This document shows positions 52,053-60,357 of a stretch of 64,000 nt of DNA, piece by piece. The notes beneath the pieces are model-generated. The model worked only from the letters and a program-made list of their open reading frames with translations. It did not search any database and was not told where the DNA came from. A program made the translations under genes and the position numbers. The stretch comes from JALOOX01 sp964557955. Its GTDB lineage: Bacteria; Desulfobacterota; Syntrophobacteria; Syntrophobacterales; Syntrophobacteraceae. Positions within the stretch are counted from its first letter, which is position 1; each line of letters begins with the position of its first letter. The stretch spans positions 18,232-82,231 of the forward strand of contig CAZLCS010000025.1 in NCBI GenBank assembly GCA_964557955.1, in the 5' to 3' direction.

Positions 52053-53513
52053 ATGGAGGCTCAGGTGAAGGAGCTTTTCGATCGGACTGAGGTGCTGCAG
52101 GTGCTCCATGGGTTCAACCCCTGGTGGTCGGCCAGGCCGAATCCGGTGCCCGAATTCAAAAGGTTGGCCTTCGACGCCTGCCGGGTTTATCTGGAGGACT
52201 CGACGCTTCGCCGGGCGATTCTCCTTTCGGGGCCGAGACGCGTCGGAAAGACCACCATCTTGCTCCAGATCGCCAACCACCTGCTTTCCAAAGGTCTCGA
52301 TCCCAAATCGATCCTGTATATCAGCCTGGACCACCCCTTGATCAAGCTGCTCAATCTGCGGGAGATCATGAATCTCTACCATGAAAGTGTCCATCCCCAG
52401 AGCAAGGAGACCATTTTGCTTTTCGACGAGGTGCAGTACTCGAAGGAATGGGAAACCGAAATCAAGCTGCTGGTGGACTACCAGCCGCAGTACCGAATCC
52501 TGGCGACCGGGTCTGCCAGCATCGTTCATCGGCAGCGGATTGCCGAAAGCGGGGTAGGGCGATGGATCACCGTGTCCATCCCGACGCTTTCCTTCTTCGA
52601 GTTCATCCACATCCGGGGCGAATCTTCTCCCGACATCTCGACGGCCCTGAAACCCACGGACCTCTTTTCCATGAGCCAGGGGGACCGTGCCGAGCTGGCG
52701 GCAAAGCTTCGAGACCTACTTCCACTCTTCCAGCATTATCTGCTTGTAGGCGGTTTTCCCGAGACGGCGACCCAGAAGAACACGGCCCTCTGTCAGCGGC
52801 TTCTGCGGGAAGATGTGGTGGAGCGGGTCCTTAAGCGCGACATGACGGCGCTTTTCGGCGTGAGGAACGTCAACGACCTTGAGAAGCTTTTCATCTACCT
52901 CTGCCTTCACACGGGGAGCATCGTTGCCCACAAGCCCTGCGCCGACGCCTTGGGAACCTCCACGACGACCGTTGCGAACCATCTCATCCTGCTGGAGCAG
53001 GCAAACCTGATCTACCGGCTCCCGCCGGCGGAAGCCGGCGGGAAGAGGGTGCTTAGAGCTCGAAACAAATACTATCTGGTGGACGCAGCCCTCCGGAATG
53101 CCGTTTTGCTGAAAGGCGAGGAGATTTTCACCAACCCAGATGAGATGGGGTTCATTGTTGAAACCACGGTGCTTCGGCACCTCTATGCCTATTACTACCG
53201 GGACACTCCCGAAATCGTGTACTGGCGCGACCCGACCACGCAAAAAGAAGTGGACATCATCGTCCGAAGTCCCAAATACACCTTTCCCTACGAAGTGAAG
53301 TACCAGGAGAATCCGCGATTGCGGGAAAAGAGCGGCCTCGTCGCCTTCTGCAGGCTGGAGTCCGTGAAGAAGGCCTACTGGGTGACCAAGCAGGATAAGG
53401 ACTTCGATCTCCTGCGCTTCGAAGGTCTCGATGCCGACCTTCTCAAAGTCCCCGCCCACATCCTGTGCTATCTCCTGGGGCAAGCTGAGCGATCGCTTTG
53501 GACAGCGACTTGA
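52053..53513 (+). CDS. AAA-family ATPase with DUF4143 domain
   Basis: 486 residues. N-terminal P-loop ATPase: LSGPRRVGKTTILLQIANHL, then YISLDHPLIKLLNLREIM, ILLFDEVQYSKEWETEIKLL and RILATGSASIVH. The middle has a winged helix (TGSIVAHKPCADALGTSTTT), and the C-terminal DUF4143 part contains YYLVDAALRNAVLL, FIVETTVLRHLYAYYYRD and EVDIIVRSPKYTFPYEVKYQ, a nuclease-like fold. Such ATPases are common, often in mobile regions; their job is mostly unknown. Confidence 0.88.
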   Translation: MEAQVKELFDRTEVLQVLHGFNPWWSARPNPVPEFKRLAFDACRVYLEDSTLRRAILLSGPRRVGKTTILLQIANHLLSKGLDPKSILYISLDHPLIKLLNLREIMNLYHESVHPQSKETILLFDEVQYSKEWETEIKLLVDYQPQYRILATGSASIVHRQRIAESGVGRWITVSIPTLSFFEFIHIRGESSPDISTALKPTDLFSMSQGDRAELAAKLRDLLPLFQHYLLVGGFPETATQKNTALCQRLLREDVVERVLKRDMTALFGVRNVNDLEKLFIYLCLHTGSIVAHKPCADALGTSTTTVANHLILLEQANLIYRLPPAEAGGKRVLRARNKYYLVDAALRNAVLLKGEEIFTNPDEMGFIVETTVLRHLYAYYYRDTPEIVYWRDPTTQKEVDIIVRSPKYTFPYEVKYQENPRLREKSGLVAFCRLESVKKAYWVTKQDKDFDLLRFEGLDADLLKVPAHILCYLLGQAERSLWTAT

Positions 53514-53986
53514 AGAAGCGCAACCGGCCCCCCATATAGTATGTTCCGAACGGAAGGCACTATCCAATGATGGCCAGAGCCTGCACTTCACTCTCATCGC
53601 GATGCGATCGAGAGAATTTGTGGGAGCATTTCCGACCGCCACAGCTGTGACTATCTGAACACTTCCGCCCCTGCCGCCCCTGCCACCTCCTGCCACCTCC
53701 TGCCATGCTGGCGAGATAGCCACTGAAAATATCGGTGACCGCGAAATTCACGTAAGCTGGTACGGCGAGTGGATGCTTTTCAGAGGCTCGCTCCTGGCGC
53801 GGCAGTGCAGCTGCAGGCGATACAAAGAAGATATGCCGTGTCGTGAAACTCCATGATGGGGTCGGAGTGAATCTGATCTAGATGGGCCTATGACGGATGC
53901 TCTTTTGTGCAGAGAATCATGTCGGAGTTCTTGAAGCCACATTTTGTGTTGATCTCGAAGCAACACAATATTATAGTTGTGTTGTT
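53514..53986. other. Intergenic stretch before the six-gene operon
   Basis: No convincing gene in these 473 bases. A short C-rich direct repeat (cctgccac type) lies at about 53665-53705. A/T-rich sequence from about 53930 leads into the DUF6932-like gene and may hold its promoter. Confidence 0.45.
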
Positions 53987-54424
53987 ATGATACCAGACTT
54001 TAACTCAGATGGCAGATTGCCCCCCGGAACCCATTGCTGCGATTGGCAGGAATTCTCATCGAGGTTCGCCTGGAATCCGCACCGCGAGAGACTCTTGTCA
54101 GGGTTGAAAGCAGCGCTCGATTCTCTGAAAGCGGCTGGCTGCCAAACAACGTATATTGACGGCAGCTTCGTCACAACGAAAGAGATTCCAGGGGATTTTG
54201 ATGGGTGCTGGGACGTCCAAGGTGTCGATCCAAATCTTCTTGATCCGGTCCTATTGATCTTCGACAGAGGCAGAGCAGCTCAAAAGGCCAAATATCTTGG
54301 GGAATTATTCCCAGCAGGGTGGACGGAGAATGCATCGGGGAAAACGTTTTTGGAATTCTTCGCAGTAGACAAGGATACCGGCAATCCGAAAGGGATTGTG
54401 GCGATAGATCTGCGAGGATTATGA
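53987..54424 (+). CDS. DUF6932-like protein, candidate toxin/antitoxin partner
   Basis: 145 residues. Conserved-looking segments are LPPGTHCCDWQEFSSRFAWN, YIDGSFVTTKEIPGDFDGCW (the pattern of DUF6932, a nucleotidyltransferase-like fold) and YLGELFPAGWTENASG. The start ATG 53987 begins the conserved part. It overlaps the next gene by four bases (ATGA), so the two are translated together. Members of this family are found beside XRE/ImmA genes; the role is not established. Confidence 0.7.
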   Translation: MIPDFNSDGRLPPGTHCCDWQEFSSRFAWNPHRERLLSGLKAALDSLKAAGCQTTYIDGSFVTTKEIPGDFDGCWDVQGVDPNLLDPVLLIFDRGRAAQKAKYLGELFPAGWTENASGKTFLEFFAVDKDTGNPKGIVAIDLRGL

Positions 54425-55881
54425 TTATGATAAAAAATAAGAGACAATATCTCATAACGAAATCCCAAGCGAAGAAGTTCGAAGAAGCTCTTCAACAACT
54501 CCAGAAGAAAGGAAGTAAGCTTCATCCTTTGCTCCAAAAGGCTCAGAAAGAAGCGATCCTTAGTCAGTTGGAGGATCTGCGTGCGGAGATGAGGGAATAT
54601 GAAGCATTAAGTTCGGGCGTTGTTGATCTCAGCGAAATCGAGAATATTGAGAGATTGCCTGAAGCGATTATCAAAGCGCGCATTGCATCCGGACTGACAC
54701 AGAAGAATCTTGCTGAACAGATCGGACTGAAAGAACAGCAGATCCAGCGTTATGAGGCAACAGATTACAAGACGGCAAGCTTTGGACGGTTGATTGAGAT
54801 TGCCAATATTCTGAATCTTAAGCTGAAGCAGATTGCCAGTCCTCTGGAAGGCAAGCTATCTCTTGCTAACTTGTTCAGAAGGATGAAAGAGATAGGCATC
54901 GATCCTAATTTCATATTACGGAGATTAGTGCCTTCGAGTCTCGTCCCTTATCTTGAATCTAGCGATGCTGATAATGAGGTTGATGAGGGCGTCGCTATAC
55001 AACTGGCTAGGATCATCGGTAAGATATATGGCTGGTCTTCTGAGGATATTTTTGGTGAATGCAGCCTTCGGTTTGATACTGTAGCAGCAGGCACAGCTAA
55101 CTTTAAAGTACCATCCAGGGCTGAAGAGCGACGTCTGCACGCTTACATTGTTTATGCTCATTACCTGGCTATCCTGACAGCTGATGCAACAGTATCTCTG
55201 CCCAAACGAACGCTGCCTACGGACCCGATGGTCTTTAGGAACGGGGTGATATCAGGGCTTGGCGTGTTCAGCCTCGAGAATGCGTTGAGATACATTTGGT
55301 CTTTGGGTGTAATTGTACTACCTTTGAGCGATCCGGGAACATTCCATGGTGCTTGTTGGCGTATCGATGGTCGCAATGTGATCGTTCTCAAACAAAGGAC
55401 CCGCTCTCAGGCTCGTTGGCTATTTGATCTGTTGCATGAATACTGGCATGTCACCCAGGACTCAGATAACCAACAATTCTCGGTGATCGAAGCAGATCCG
55501 GTTTCTGCTGAACGGAGAGAATCACCGGAAGAAGAGGATGCGAGCTTGTTTGCAGGGGATGTGATCCTGGCTGGACGTGCCGAGGAACTGGCACAGGTAT
55601 GTGTTAGGGAAGCAAGAGGCAAGGTTGAGTTGCTTAAAAGCGTCGTGCCAAAGGTCGCTGTGCGACAAGATGTGCCTGTTGATGCGCTTGCGAACTACAT
55701 GGCCTTTCGGCTCTCGCTCCAGGGAATCAACTGGTGGGGAGCAGCTGAGAATCTACAAAAAGGCCGACCTAAACCTGTTGCGGTCACACGTGATATTCTC
55801 CTTCAAAACTGCGATCTAGAAGCCTTGAACGACATTGAGCGTGACCTCCTTTCTCGTGCTTTGGTTCCCCTAGAGGAGTAA
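54421..55881 (+). CDS. XRE/ImmA-like protein with HEYWH motif
   Basis: 486 residues. An N-terminal coiled segment (KKFEEALQQLQKKGSKLHP, LEDLRAEMREYEALSSG) is followed by a helix-turn-helix (ARIASGLTQKNLAEQIGLKE, QQIQRYEATDYKTASFGRLI) and a C-terminal domain with LLHEYWHVTQD, an HExxH-type zinc site, and a FAGDVILAGRAEELAQVC helix. This is a divergent ImmA/IrrE arrangement. A+T-richer codon use than the plasmid backbone suggests a separate origin. Second gene of the six-gene operon, four bases before the Cys-rich gene. Confidence 0.82.
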   Translation: MIMIKNKRQYLITKSQAKKFEEALQQLQKKGSKLHPLLQKAQKEAILSQLEDLRAEMREYEALSSGVVDLSEIENIERLPEAIIKARIASGLTQKNLAEQIGLKEQQIQRYEATDYKTASFGRLIEIANILNLKLKQIASPLEGKLSLANLFRRMKEIGIDPNFILRRLVPSSLVPYLESSDADNEVDEGVAIQLARIIGKIYGWSSEDIFGECSLRFDTVAAGTANFKVPSRAEERRLHAYIVYAHYLAILTADATVSLPKRTLPTDPMVFRNGVISGLGVFSLENALRYIWSLGVIVLPLSDPGTFHGACWRIDGRNVIVLKQRTRSQARWLFDLLHEYWHVTQDSDNQQFSVIEADPVSAERRESPEEEDASLFAGDVILAGRAEELAQVCVREARGKVELLKSVVPKVAVRQDVPVDALANYMAFRLSLQGINWWGAAENLQKGRPKPVAVTRDILLQNCDLEALNDIERDLLSRALVPLEE

Positions 55882-55885
55882 TGCC

Positions 55886-56131
55886 ATGGCGACGGAGACC
55901 TCGGGAAAGAGGCGACTGGCACCGCTGGAGATCACGTGCAGCAGTGCTGATTGCAACAGTGGCCTGCATTGTTTCACTCAGACCAAGAAGATGAAAGGAA
56001 CAGACGAGGGAGGCAAGTGCCGATATTGTGGTGTTGCACTCGTAGACTGGGCTAGGACGCATAGACGTGATCTAGACGATGTACAGTACACGTTTGAAGC
56101 GCTAAGATACGAACTCTGGCGCCACCATTAC
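55886..56131 (+). pseudogene. 5' part of Cys-rich zinc-binding gene, split by transposon
   Basis: 82 codons reading MATETSGKRRLAPLEITCSS, HCFTQTKKMKGTDEGGKCRY, CGVALVDWARTHRRDLDDVQ and ending RYELWRHHY at 56131. The reading continues after the transposon at 59960 with WHIDIDEKAINHARRKGRSG. Joined, the protein has 197 residues, with pairs of Cys (GGKCRYCG, and later ATCCRKCMEDWH) that look like two zinc-binding units. The reading seen through the transposon edge (to 56149) is not meaningful. Confidence 0.85.
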
Positions 56132-56257
56132 TGTTGGCGTTCAAATTAAACCGACCTTTTGGTTCTGATTATTCGGGACAAAATTGAGAGGTATCCAGAT
56201 TGTTCTGAGGGATTGGCTGGCTGAGCACGCAAGAGGTGGGAGCCAGGCTGCGGTGAG

Positions 56258-57043
56258 TCATGTGGATTGGACGAGGTATCTCGCCTTTCGAATGGTGCGC
56301 TCGAGGTATCTCAAGATTCTTGTTTGCCCGCTGTGGTTGTCCCAGTTGGTTCTTTCGGAGAGGATTCGCTCCCGGATCTGCTCGTCAGAGCAGGCAGATC
56401 TGACCAAAGACAGTGTGTAGGCAAAGTCGGTTGCGGATTCGTCGCCTCGAAGGAAGTGGTTTCTGGAAGGGGAAGCTTTGTGACACACGCGCCCCCTTTG
56501 GGGCGGATGGGAAATGTTGGATTGCTTGGGCAAGTCGATGGGGGGGATATGGGCCTTGGCGCTCCAATCGACCCAGATGAGCCTGACAAGGGGGTAAAGC
56601 CCTTCTGGGGATCGGTGCTTTTCCTTGTTATTTCGGAAGCCCGGGCAGCGCCCCCATCGGTTGTGGGGGTGGGCAGCGGGATCACTTCCGAGTTTTTGGA
56701 GCCAGAGACGTTTTTCATCGAGGGTAAGGGGTCTGTCTGAGTGGATCCAGACCTGGAAGTTTTTGGGCGATGTTTCGACGACCATACGAGCGGGCTTCCA
56801 TCGGCCATCGGGGAGCTGGTGGTGGCGGCGGAGCATTTCGCCGGAGATGTCGTCTGCGAGCAGATAGTGCTCAAGGCGCAGCGGCTTCATGAAGATATGG
56901 CGGCCTCTTGCGTTTTGGGCTCTGAGATAGGCGATCTTGCTCTCTTGCGGCTCGAGGGTCCAGAGTCCTTTTAGAGGGTCGAGGACGCCGAGAATCCAGA
57001 AGCTTTGGAAATAACGGCTGATCTTTCGAAAGATGGACTCCAT
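56258..57043 (-). CDS. RepB-like primase-domain protein of the transposon
   Basis: 261 residues. The core reads LRLEHYLLADDISGEMLRRH, ARMVVETSPKNFQVWIHSDR and NRWGRCPGFRNNKEKHRSPE. The ETSPxNxQ...GRxPGFxNxK pattern is that of RepB-type archaeo-eukaryotic primases. In Tn7/Tn5053-type elements the gene in this position is normally a TniQ/TnsD target selector; a primase there is unusual. It follows the ATPase gene by 54 bases on the reverse strand. No primase activity can be shown from sequence. Confidence 0.7.
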   Translation of the reverse strand: MESIFRKISRYFQSFWILGVLDPLKGLWTLEPQESKIAYLRAQNARGRHIFMKPLRLEHYLLADDISGEMLRRHHQLPDGRWKPARMVVETSPKNFQVWIHSDRPLTLDEKRLWLQKLGSDPAAHPHNRWGRCPGFRNNKEKHRSPEGLYPLVRLIWVDWSAKAHIPPIDLPKQSNISHPPQRGRVCHKASPSRNHFLRGDESATDFAYTLSLVRSACSDEQIRERILSERTNWDNHSGQTRILRYLERTIRKARYLVQST

Positions 57044-57097
57044 GGCACGCTCCCGTGGGGAGGGGCAAGACGCTGGGGGGCGCCTTGCCCGTGTGAG

Positions 57098-57907
57098 TCA
57101 GACGAGCTCGGTGGAGGCGATGCGGACGTGCTCGGCGGAAACCATCTGGATTTTCTCATGGGCCGCGGCGATGAGGGCACCCCGGGCGAGGTGGTTTGCC
57201 CTTCGGAGCAATCCACCCGAACCCTGCTGGATGGCGGTCACCGCCGGCTCCGAGAAAAGCTGCTGGGGCATGCCCGCGATGTTGAGATGGTGCTGGAGAT
57301 AGGCGTCCATGTCGTTTCGGGTGATGCCGTGGAGGTGGTAGCGGGCGACGACCCTGGAGGCGAGGGGGATGGAGGTTCGGTAGCTGAGCAGATCGACGAG
57401 GTTGTTCTGGCCTGCGAGGATGACGGGCAGATAGGGTTTGGAGTCCGCCTCGAACTGGGTGAGGGTGTGGAGCTCGGCGTAGACGGCGATCCTCAGGAGC
57501 GAGGCTTCGTCGATGACGAGCACGGGCTTGAGCTTGGCTTTTGTGGCGAGCTCGAGGAGCTGGCTTCGGATGATCCGAAGGAGCACAGCCCTGGAGAAGG
57601 TGTTGGTTTCGACCTCGAGCTCTCCTGCGAGCTGACGGTAGAATTCCAGGATGGAGCCGGAAGATGCGGTGATCCAGATGGATCGGTATTCCGAGGGGTG
57701 AAGGCGGCTCAAGGCAAATCGGAGGGCCGTGGATTTTCCGCTTCCGACCTCTCCGGTCACGAGTCCAATGGCGCCCAACCGCACGGCATAGTCGAAGCGG
57801 TCCGATACGGCGCGAACCTCCTCGGTTTCAAGGATGTTTGCGATCTCGATGTCGGAACCGAAGGGCTCCCGGGTGAATCCAAAGAAGTTGAGATAAGAGG
57901 GTCTCAT
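57098..57907 (-). CDS. AAA ATPase of the transposon (TnsC/ExeA-like)
   Basis: 269 residues, starting MRPSYLNFFGFTREPFGSDI. Walker A LVTGEVGSGKSTALRFALSR, Walker B VLVIDEASLLRIAVY, and VILAGQNNLVDLLS with the terminal helical part (MDAYLQHHLNIAGMPQQLFS) match the MuB/TnsC/ExeA-type ATPases that control transposase and target DNA. The start ATG overlaps the transposase TGA by one base. Confidence 0.9.
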   Translation of the reverse strand: MRPSYLNFFGFTREPFGSDIEIANILETEEVRAVSDRFDYAVRLGAIGLVTGEVGSGKSTALRFALSRLHPSEYRSIWITASSGSILEFYRQLAGELEVETNTFSRAVLLRIIRSQLLELATKAKLKPVLVIDEASLLRIAVYAELHTLTQFEADSKPYLPVILAGQNNLVDLLSYRTSIPLASRVVARYHLHGITRNDMDAYLQHHLNIAGMPQQLFSEPAVTAIQQGSGGLLRRANHLARGALIAAAHEKIQMVSAEHVRIASTELV

Positions 57908-59208
57908 CACGCGTCCTCCCGATGGTTGAAGGAGAGCTTTCCGGAGGGGACGAGCGTTTTGTCGAGACTTTCGAAAACGACGTCGTTGCGGTTCTGGCGC
58001 CGCACCCTGCAGTTGACGTTGAGGTGGACCGGGGTGAGGAATCCATGGCATTGGCCGTCGAGGCGGACTTCGACCCGCGAGGGATCGTGATCGTGGTAGA
58101 GAAGGGTGACCTGTTTTCCGATGAGGGGGACGGGGGCTTCATAGAGCCGGCTGTTGAGGGATACGGTCCGATCGTTTGCGACTCGCCTTCGGGCGCGCTT
58201 GCGGAAGGCGTCCTCGAGGTCCCTGGGGGCTGGCCGGATACACTCCATCTGGTCTGCGAACCGCTTGAGGGGTGGCTCGCCGGTGGAGCGGTGAGGCCGC
58301 TGATGGTAGACGGTGGTGATCCAGTGGTCGAGCTCCCGGTTGAGCTCTTCAAGGGAGCTTCCCTGAAAGGTCGGAAGGAACTGGGCCTGGACGGTCTGGA
58401 AGAAGCGCTCCACCTTGCCGCGCCCTTCGGGCTTGTAGGGCTTGGAGTGGATGAGGGCGATTCCAAGGGATGCGGCAATCTCGTGGAGGAGCTTGGAGCG
58501 GAAAGCCGGCCCGTTGTCCACGTAGAGCTTCCGGGGCAGTCCCCTCTTCAAGAGAGCCTGTCTCAGAGCGCTCAGATAGGAGTCGAGGTTCTCGGAGAGA
58601 AAGAAGGCGGCATGAGGCACAAGACGGCTCATGTCGTCGAGGAAGGCAAATAGATAGGTCTTGCGCTTCTTTTCTCCCACGAGGACCCTGGGACCGTGCA
58701 TGGCGTCGCTTTGCCAGAGATCGTTGGGGAGCTCGGCTTCGAACTTTCTGCGATCGACGGGAAGCGGGGCCGATGCTTTGAGAAGCCCCTCGCCCTTGAG
58801 GAATCGCCTGAGCGTGCTTGTTGCGAGAAATAGCCCGGGCGCAAGGAGCTTTCGCCGCTCCAGCTCTCGCATCAAGGTGGGAATGGAGCACCGGGGCATC
58901 TCGCGTCTCAGCGCAAGGATGCTCTGAGCGCTTTCGCCGTCGATGATCCGGCTCTTTCCCTGGTCGTTTCGACTCTTGGGGTAAAGCGATTCCAGTCTGC
59001 CGCCGCTTTTGCGGTGGGCTCTGATCCAGTCGAGGATGGTGGATTTGGCCAGCCGTGAGCGCCCGGAATGGGGAATGTCCCATACCTTGGAGCATTTTTC
59101 CTCAAGCAGGCGCTCCTTCTCGCCTCGCTCCATACGGGTCCGGGTTACGAAGTCGCTGATTACACCGAACCGGAAAACGGCCACGTCCTTTTGCTGCTGC
59201 TCATCCAT
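57907..59208 (-). CDS. DDE transposase of the transposon (TnsB/Mu-type, rve core)
   Basis: 433 residues. An N-terminal helix-turn-helix part (AKSTILDWIRAHRKSGGRLE, SIPTLMRELERRKLLAPG) is followed by the catalytic core with NDLWQSDAMHG (Asp), RKLYVDNGPAF (Asp) and PEGRGKVERFFQT (Glu), and a C-terminal Mu-type beta-barrel part. ATG 59208 follows aaggaggttttcc on the reverse strand. It cuts the TG/CA ends and joins them to target DNA with 5-bp spacing. Confidence 0.93.
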   Translation of the reverse strand: MDEQQQKDVAVFRFGVISDFVTRTRMERGEKERLLEEKCSKVWDIPHSGRSRLAKSTILDWIRAHRKSGGRLESLYPKSRNDQGKSRIIDGESAQSILALRREMPRCSIPTLMRELERRKLLAPGLFLATSTLRRFLKGEGLLKASAPLPVDRRKFEAELPNDLWQSDAMHGPRVLVGEKKRKTYLFAFLDDMSRLVPHAAFFLSENLDSYLSALRQALLKRGLPRKLYVDNGPAFRSKLLHEIAASLGIALIHSKPYKPEGRGKVERFFQTVQAQFLPTFQGSSLEELNRELDHWITTVYHQRPHRSTGEPPLKRFADQMECIRPAPRDLEDAFRKRARRRVANDRTVSLNSRLYEAPVPLIGKQVTLLYHDHDPSRVEVRLDGQCHGFLTPVHLNVNCRVRRQNRNDVVFESLDKTLVPSGKLSFNHREDA

Positions 59209-59316
59209 GGAAAACCTCCTTATGGGTTGTGGGTTTCCCTGGATGTAGCGTGGATGCGGCCCTGTGGGCAAAAGCACTCATCGGTGGGGTGGCCGGGCAC
59301 GGCCCGCGGAGCCGGA

Positions 59317-59760
59317 TTAAACCGCTCTGGAGGCGGCTCGTATCCCGGTCCTGCAGAGCTCATCGAAGGCTTGCAGAAAATCCCCTGCCCATCCGGCCCC
59401 CAACCGAGCGCCGACCTGCTTTTTGAGGCCGTTCAACCAATGGCGCTGCCGGGAGGGGGAACGGCCTGAAGGCCACTTTTGGTGACTCAAACGGTGGGAG
59501 AGACTGTCGCGGATCTGAGCAATGGAGGCCTGGAATCGACTCCAGTAACCGGCGGGCCGTACCCTCACGACCAGGCGGCAAACCGAACAGCGATATCTTG
59601 GAAGCCAGACTGCTCCCGGGCATTCGTCAAACCAGGCCGAGATGAACCCATGGCGCCAAAAAGGCCCCCCGCAATGAGGGCACACCCGTTCCCCCGGCCA
59701 CTCAAAGCGGCGACCCAGCTCAAAGACCCTCTTGACGCAGACGTTTACGAACAGTATCAA
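59317..59760 (-). CDS. Zinc-ribbon protein of the transposon (DUF6431-like)
   Basis: 147 residues. Cys pairs give a ribbon: VCPHCGGPFWRHGFI and RYRCSVCRLVVRVRPAG, then a helical, basic end (HRLSHQKWPSGRSPSRQRHW). The layout matches small zinc-ribbon proteins found beside ATPase-dependent transposases. No clear ribosome binding site was found at the TTG 59760 start. It is the first gene read from the right end of the element. Confidence 0.65.
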   Translation of the reverse strand: MILFVNVCVKRVFELGRRFEWPGERVCPHCGGPFWRHGFISAWFDECPGAVWLPRYRCSVCRLVVRVRPAGYWSRFQASIAQIRDSLSHRLSHQKWPSGRSPSRQRHWLNGLKKQVGARLGAGWAGDFLQAFDELCRTGIRAASRAV

Positions 59761-59959
59761 GGGATTGGTTTGTGTGAGTTTTACTCACTCTGCTCAGGGG
59801 GCAAGGGGTGTTTGCACCACCCTTTGCCCCGTTCCGTTCACTATTCGACTATTCCCCTTCCAATCGTCGACATAATTTGACCGACTCCCGCTTTTAGTCA
59901 AGACAACGTGAACGAAACCACGCGCCAGGCGTCGGAACAATGCGCGCCCCAACAATTAC

Positions 59960-60307
59960 TGGCACATAGACATCGATGAGAAAGCCATAAACCATGCCCG
60001 CCGCAAGGGCAGATCAGGTATGAGGGGGGCTGCCGAAAGAAGACTGAGGTCCGCAGTAGGAGACGCCAATCCATACCGCGATGGTTATCAGACACCGAAA
60101 AAGGGAAATGTGCTCTTTTATGCCCAGCATGCGACCGCTACATGTTGCCGGAAATGCATGGAAGACTGGCATGGTGTTCCCATGGGACAAGCTCTTACAG
60201 ACAAGCAGATATCCTACTTCACTGATTTGCTGATGCGCTATATCGACGAGCGCCTGCAGCTGACAGAAAACGGCGAATATGTGCCGTCAATACGCCGCAA
60301 ATCATAG
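59960..60307 (+). pseudogene. 3' part of Cys-rich zinc-binding gene, split by transposon
   Basis: Continues the gene at 55886 in the same frame after the target duplication: WHIDIDEKAINHARRKGRSG, PYRDGYQTPKKGNVLFYAQH, ATATCCRKCMEDWHGVPMGQ and FTDLLMRYIDERLQLTENGE, ending at TAG 60305-60307. It has no start of its own near the junction. The radical SAM gene begins 50 bases later, so polar effects of the transposon on it are possible. Confidence 0.85.
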
Positions 60308-60357
60308 TCTCTATCCAGGTATCGCCGCAAACATCTCTTTTATTTTGGGGCGAAAAC

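Larger units (their letters stand above)
56132..59954 (-). mobile_element. Tn7/Tn5053-type transposon, 3,823 bp, with 5-bp target duplication
   Basis: The element begins tgttgg (56132) and ends ccaaca (59954), a TG...CA inverted terminus, and is flanked by the 5-bp duplication attac (56127-56131 and 59955-59959). Near both ends a shared subterminal motif is seen (tcaaatta....cgac at about 56141 and, inverted, at about 59866-59880). Genes inside, all leftward: zinc-ribbon protein, DDE transposase, AAA ATPase and RepB-like primase. Removing it restores the split gene exactly. Confidence 0.92.

Noticed and set aside
56258..57043. TniQ/TnsD target selector
   Set aside because: No TniQ zinc-finger or N-terminal signature is visible; the ETSPxNxQ and GRxPGFxNxK pattern fits a RepB-type primase better.
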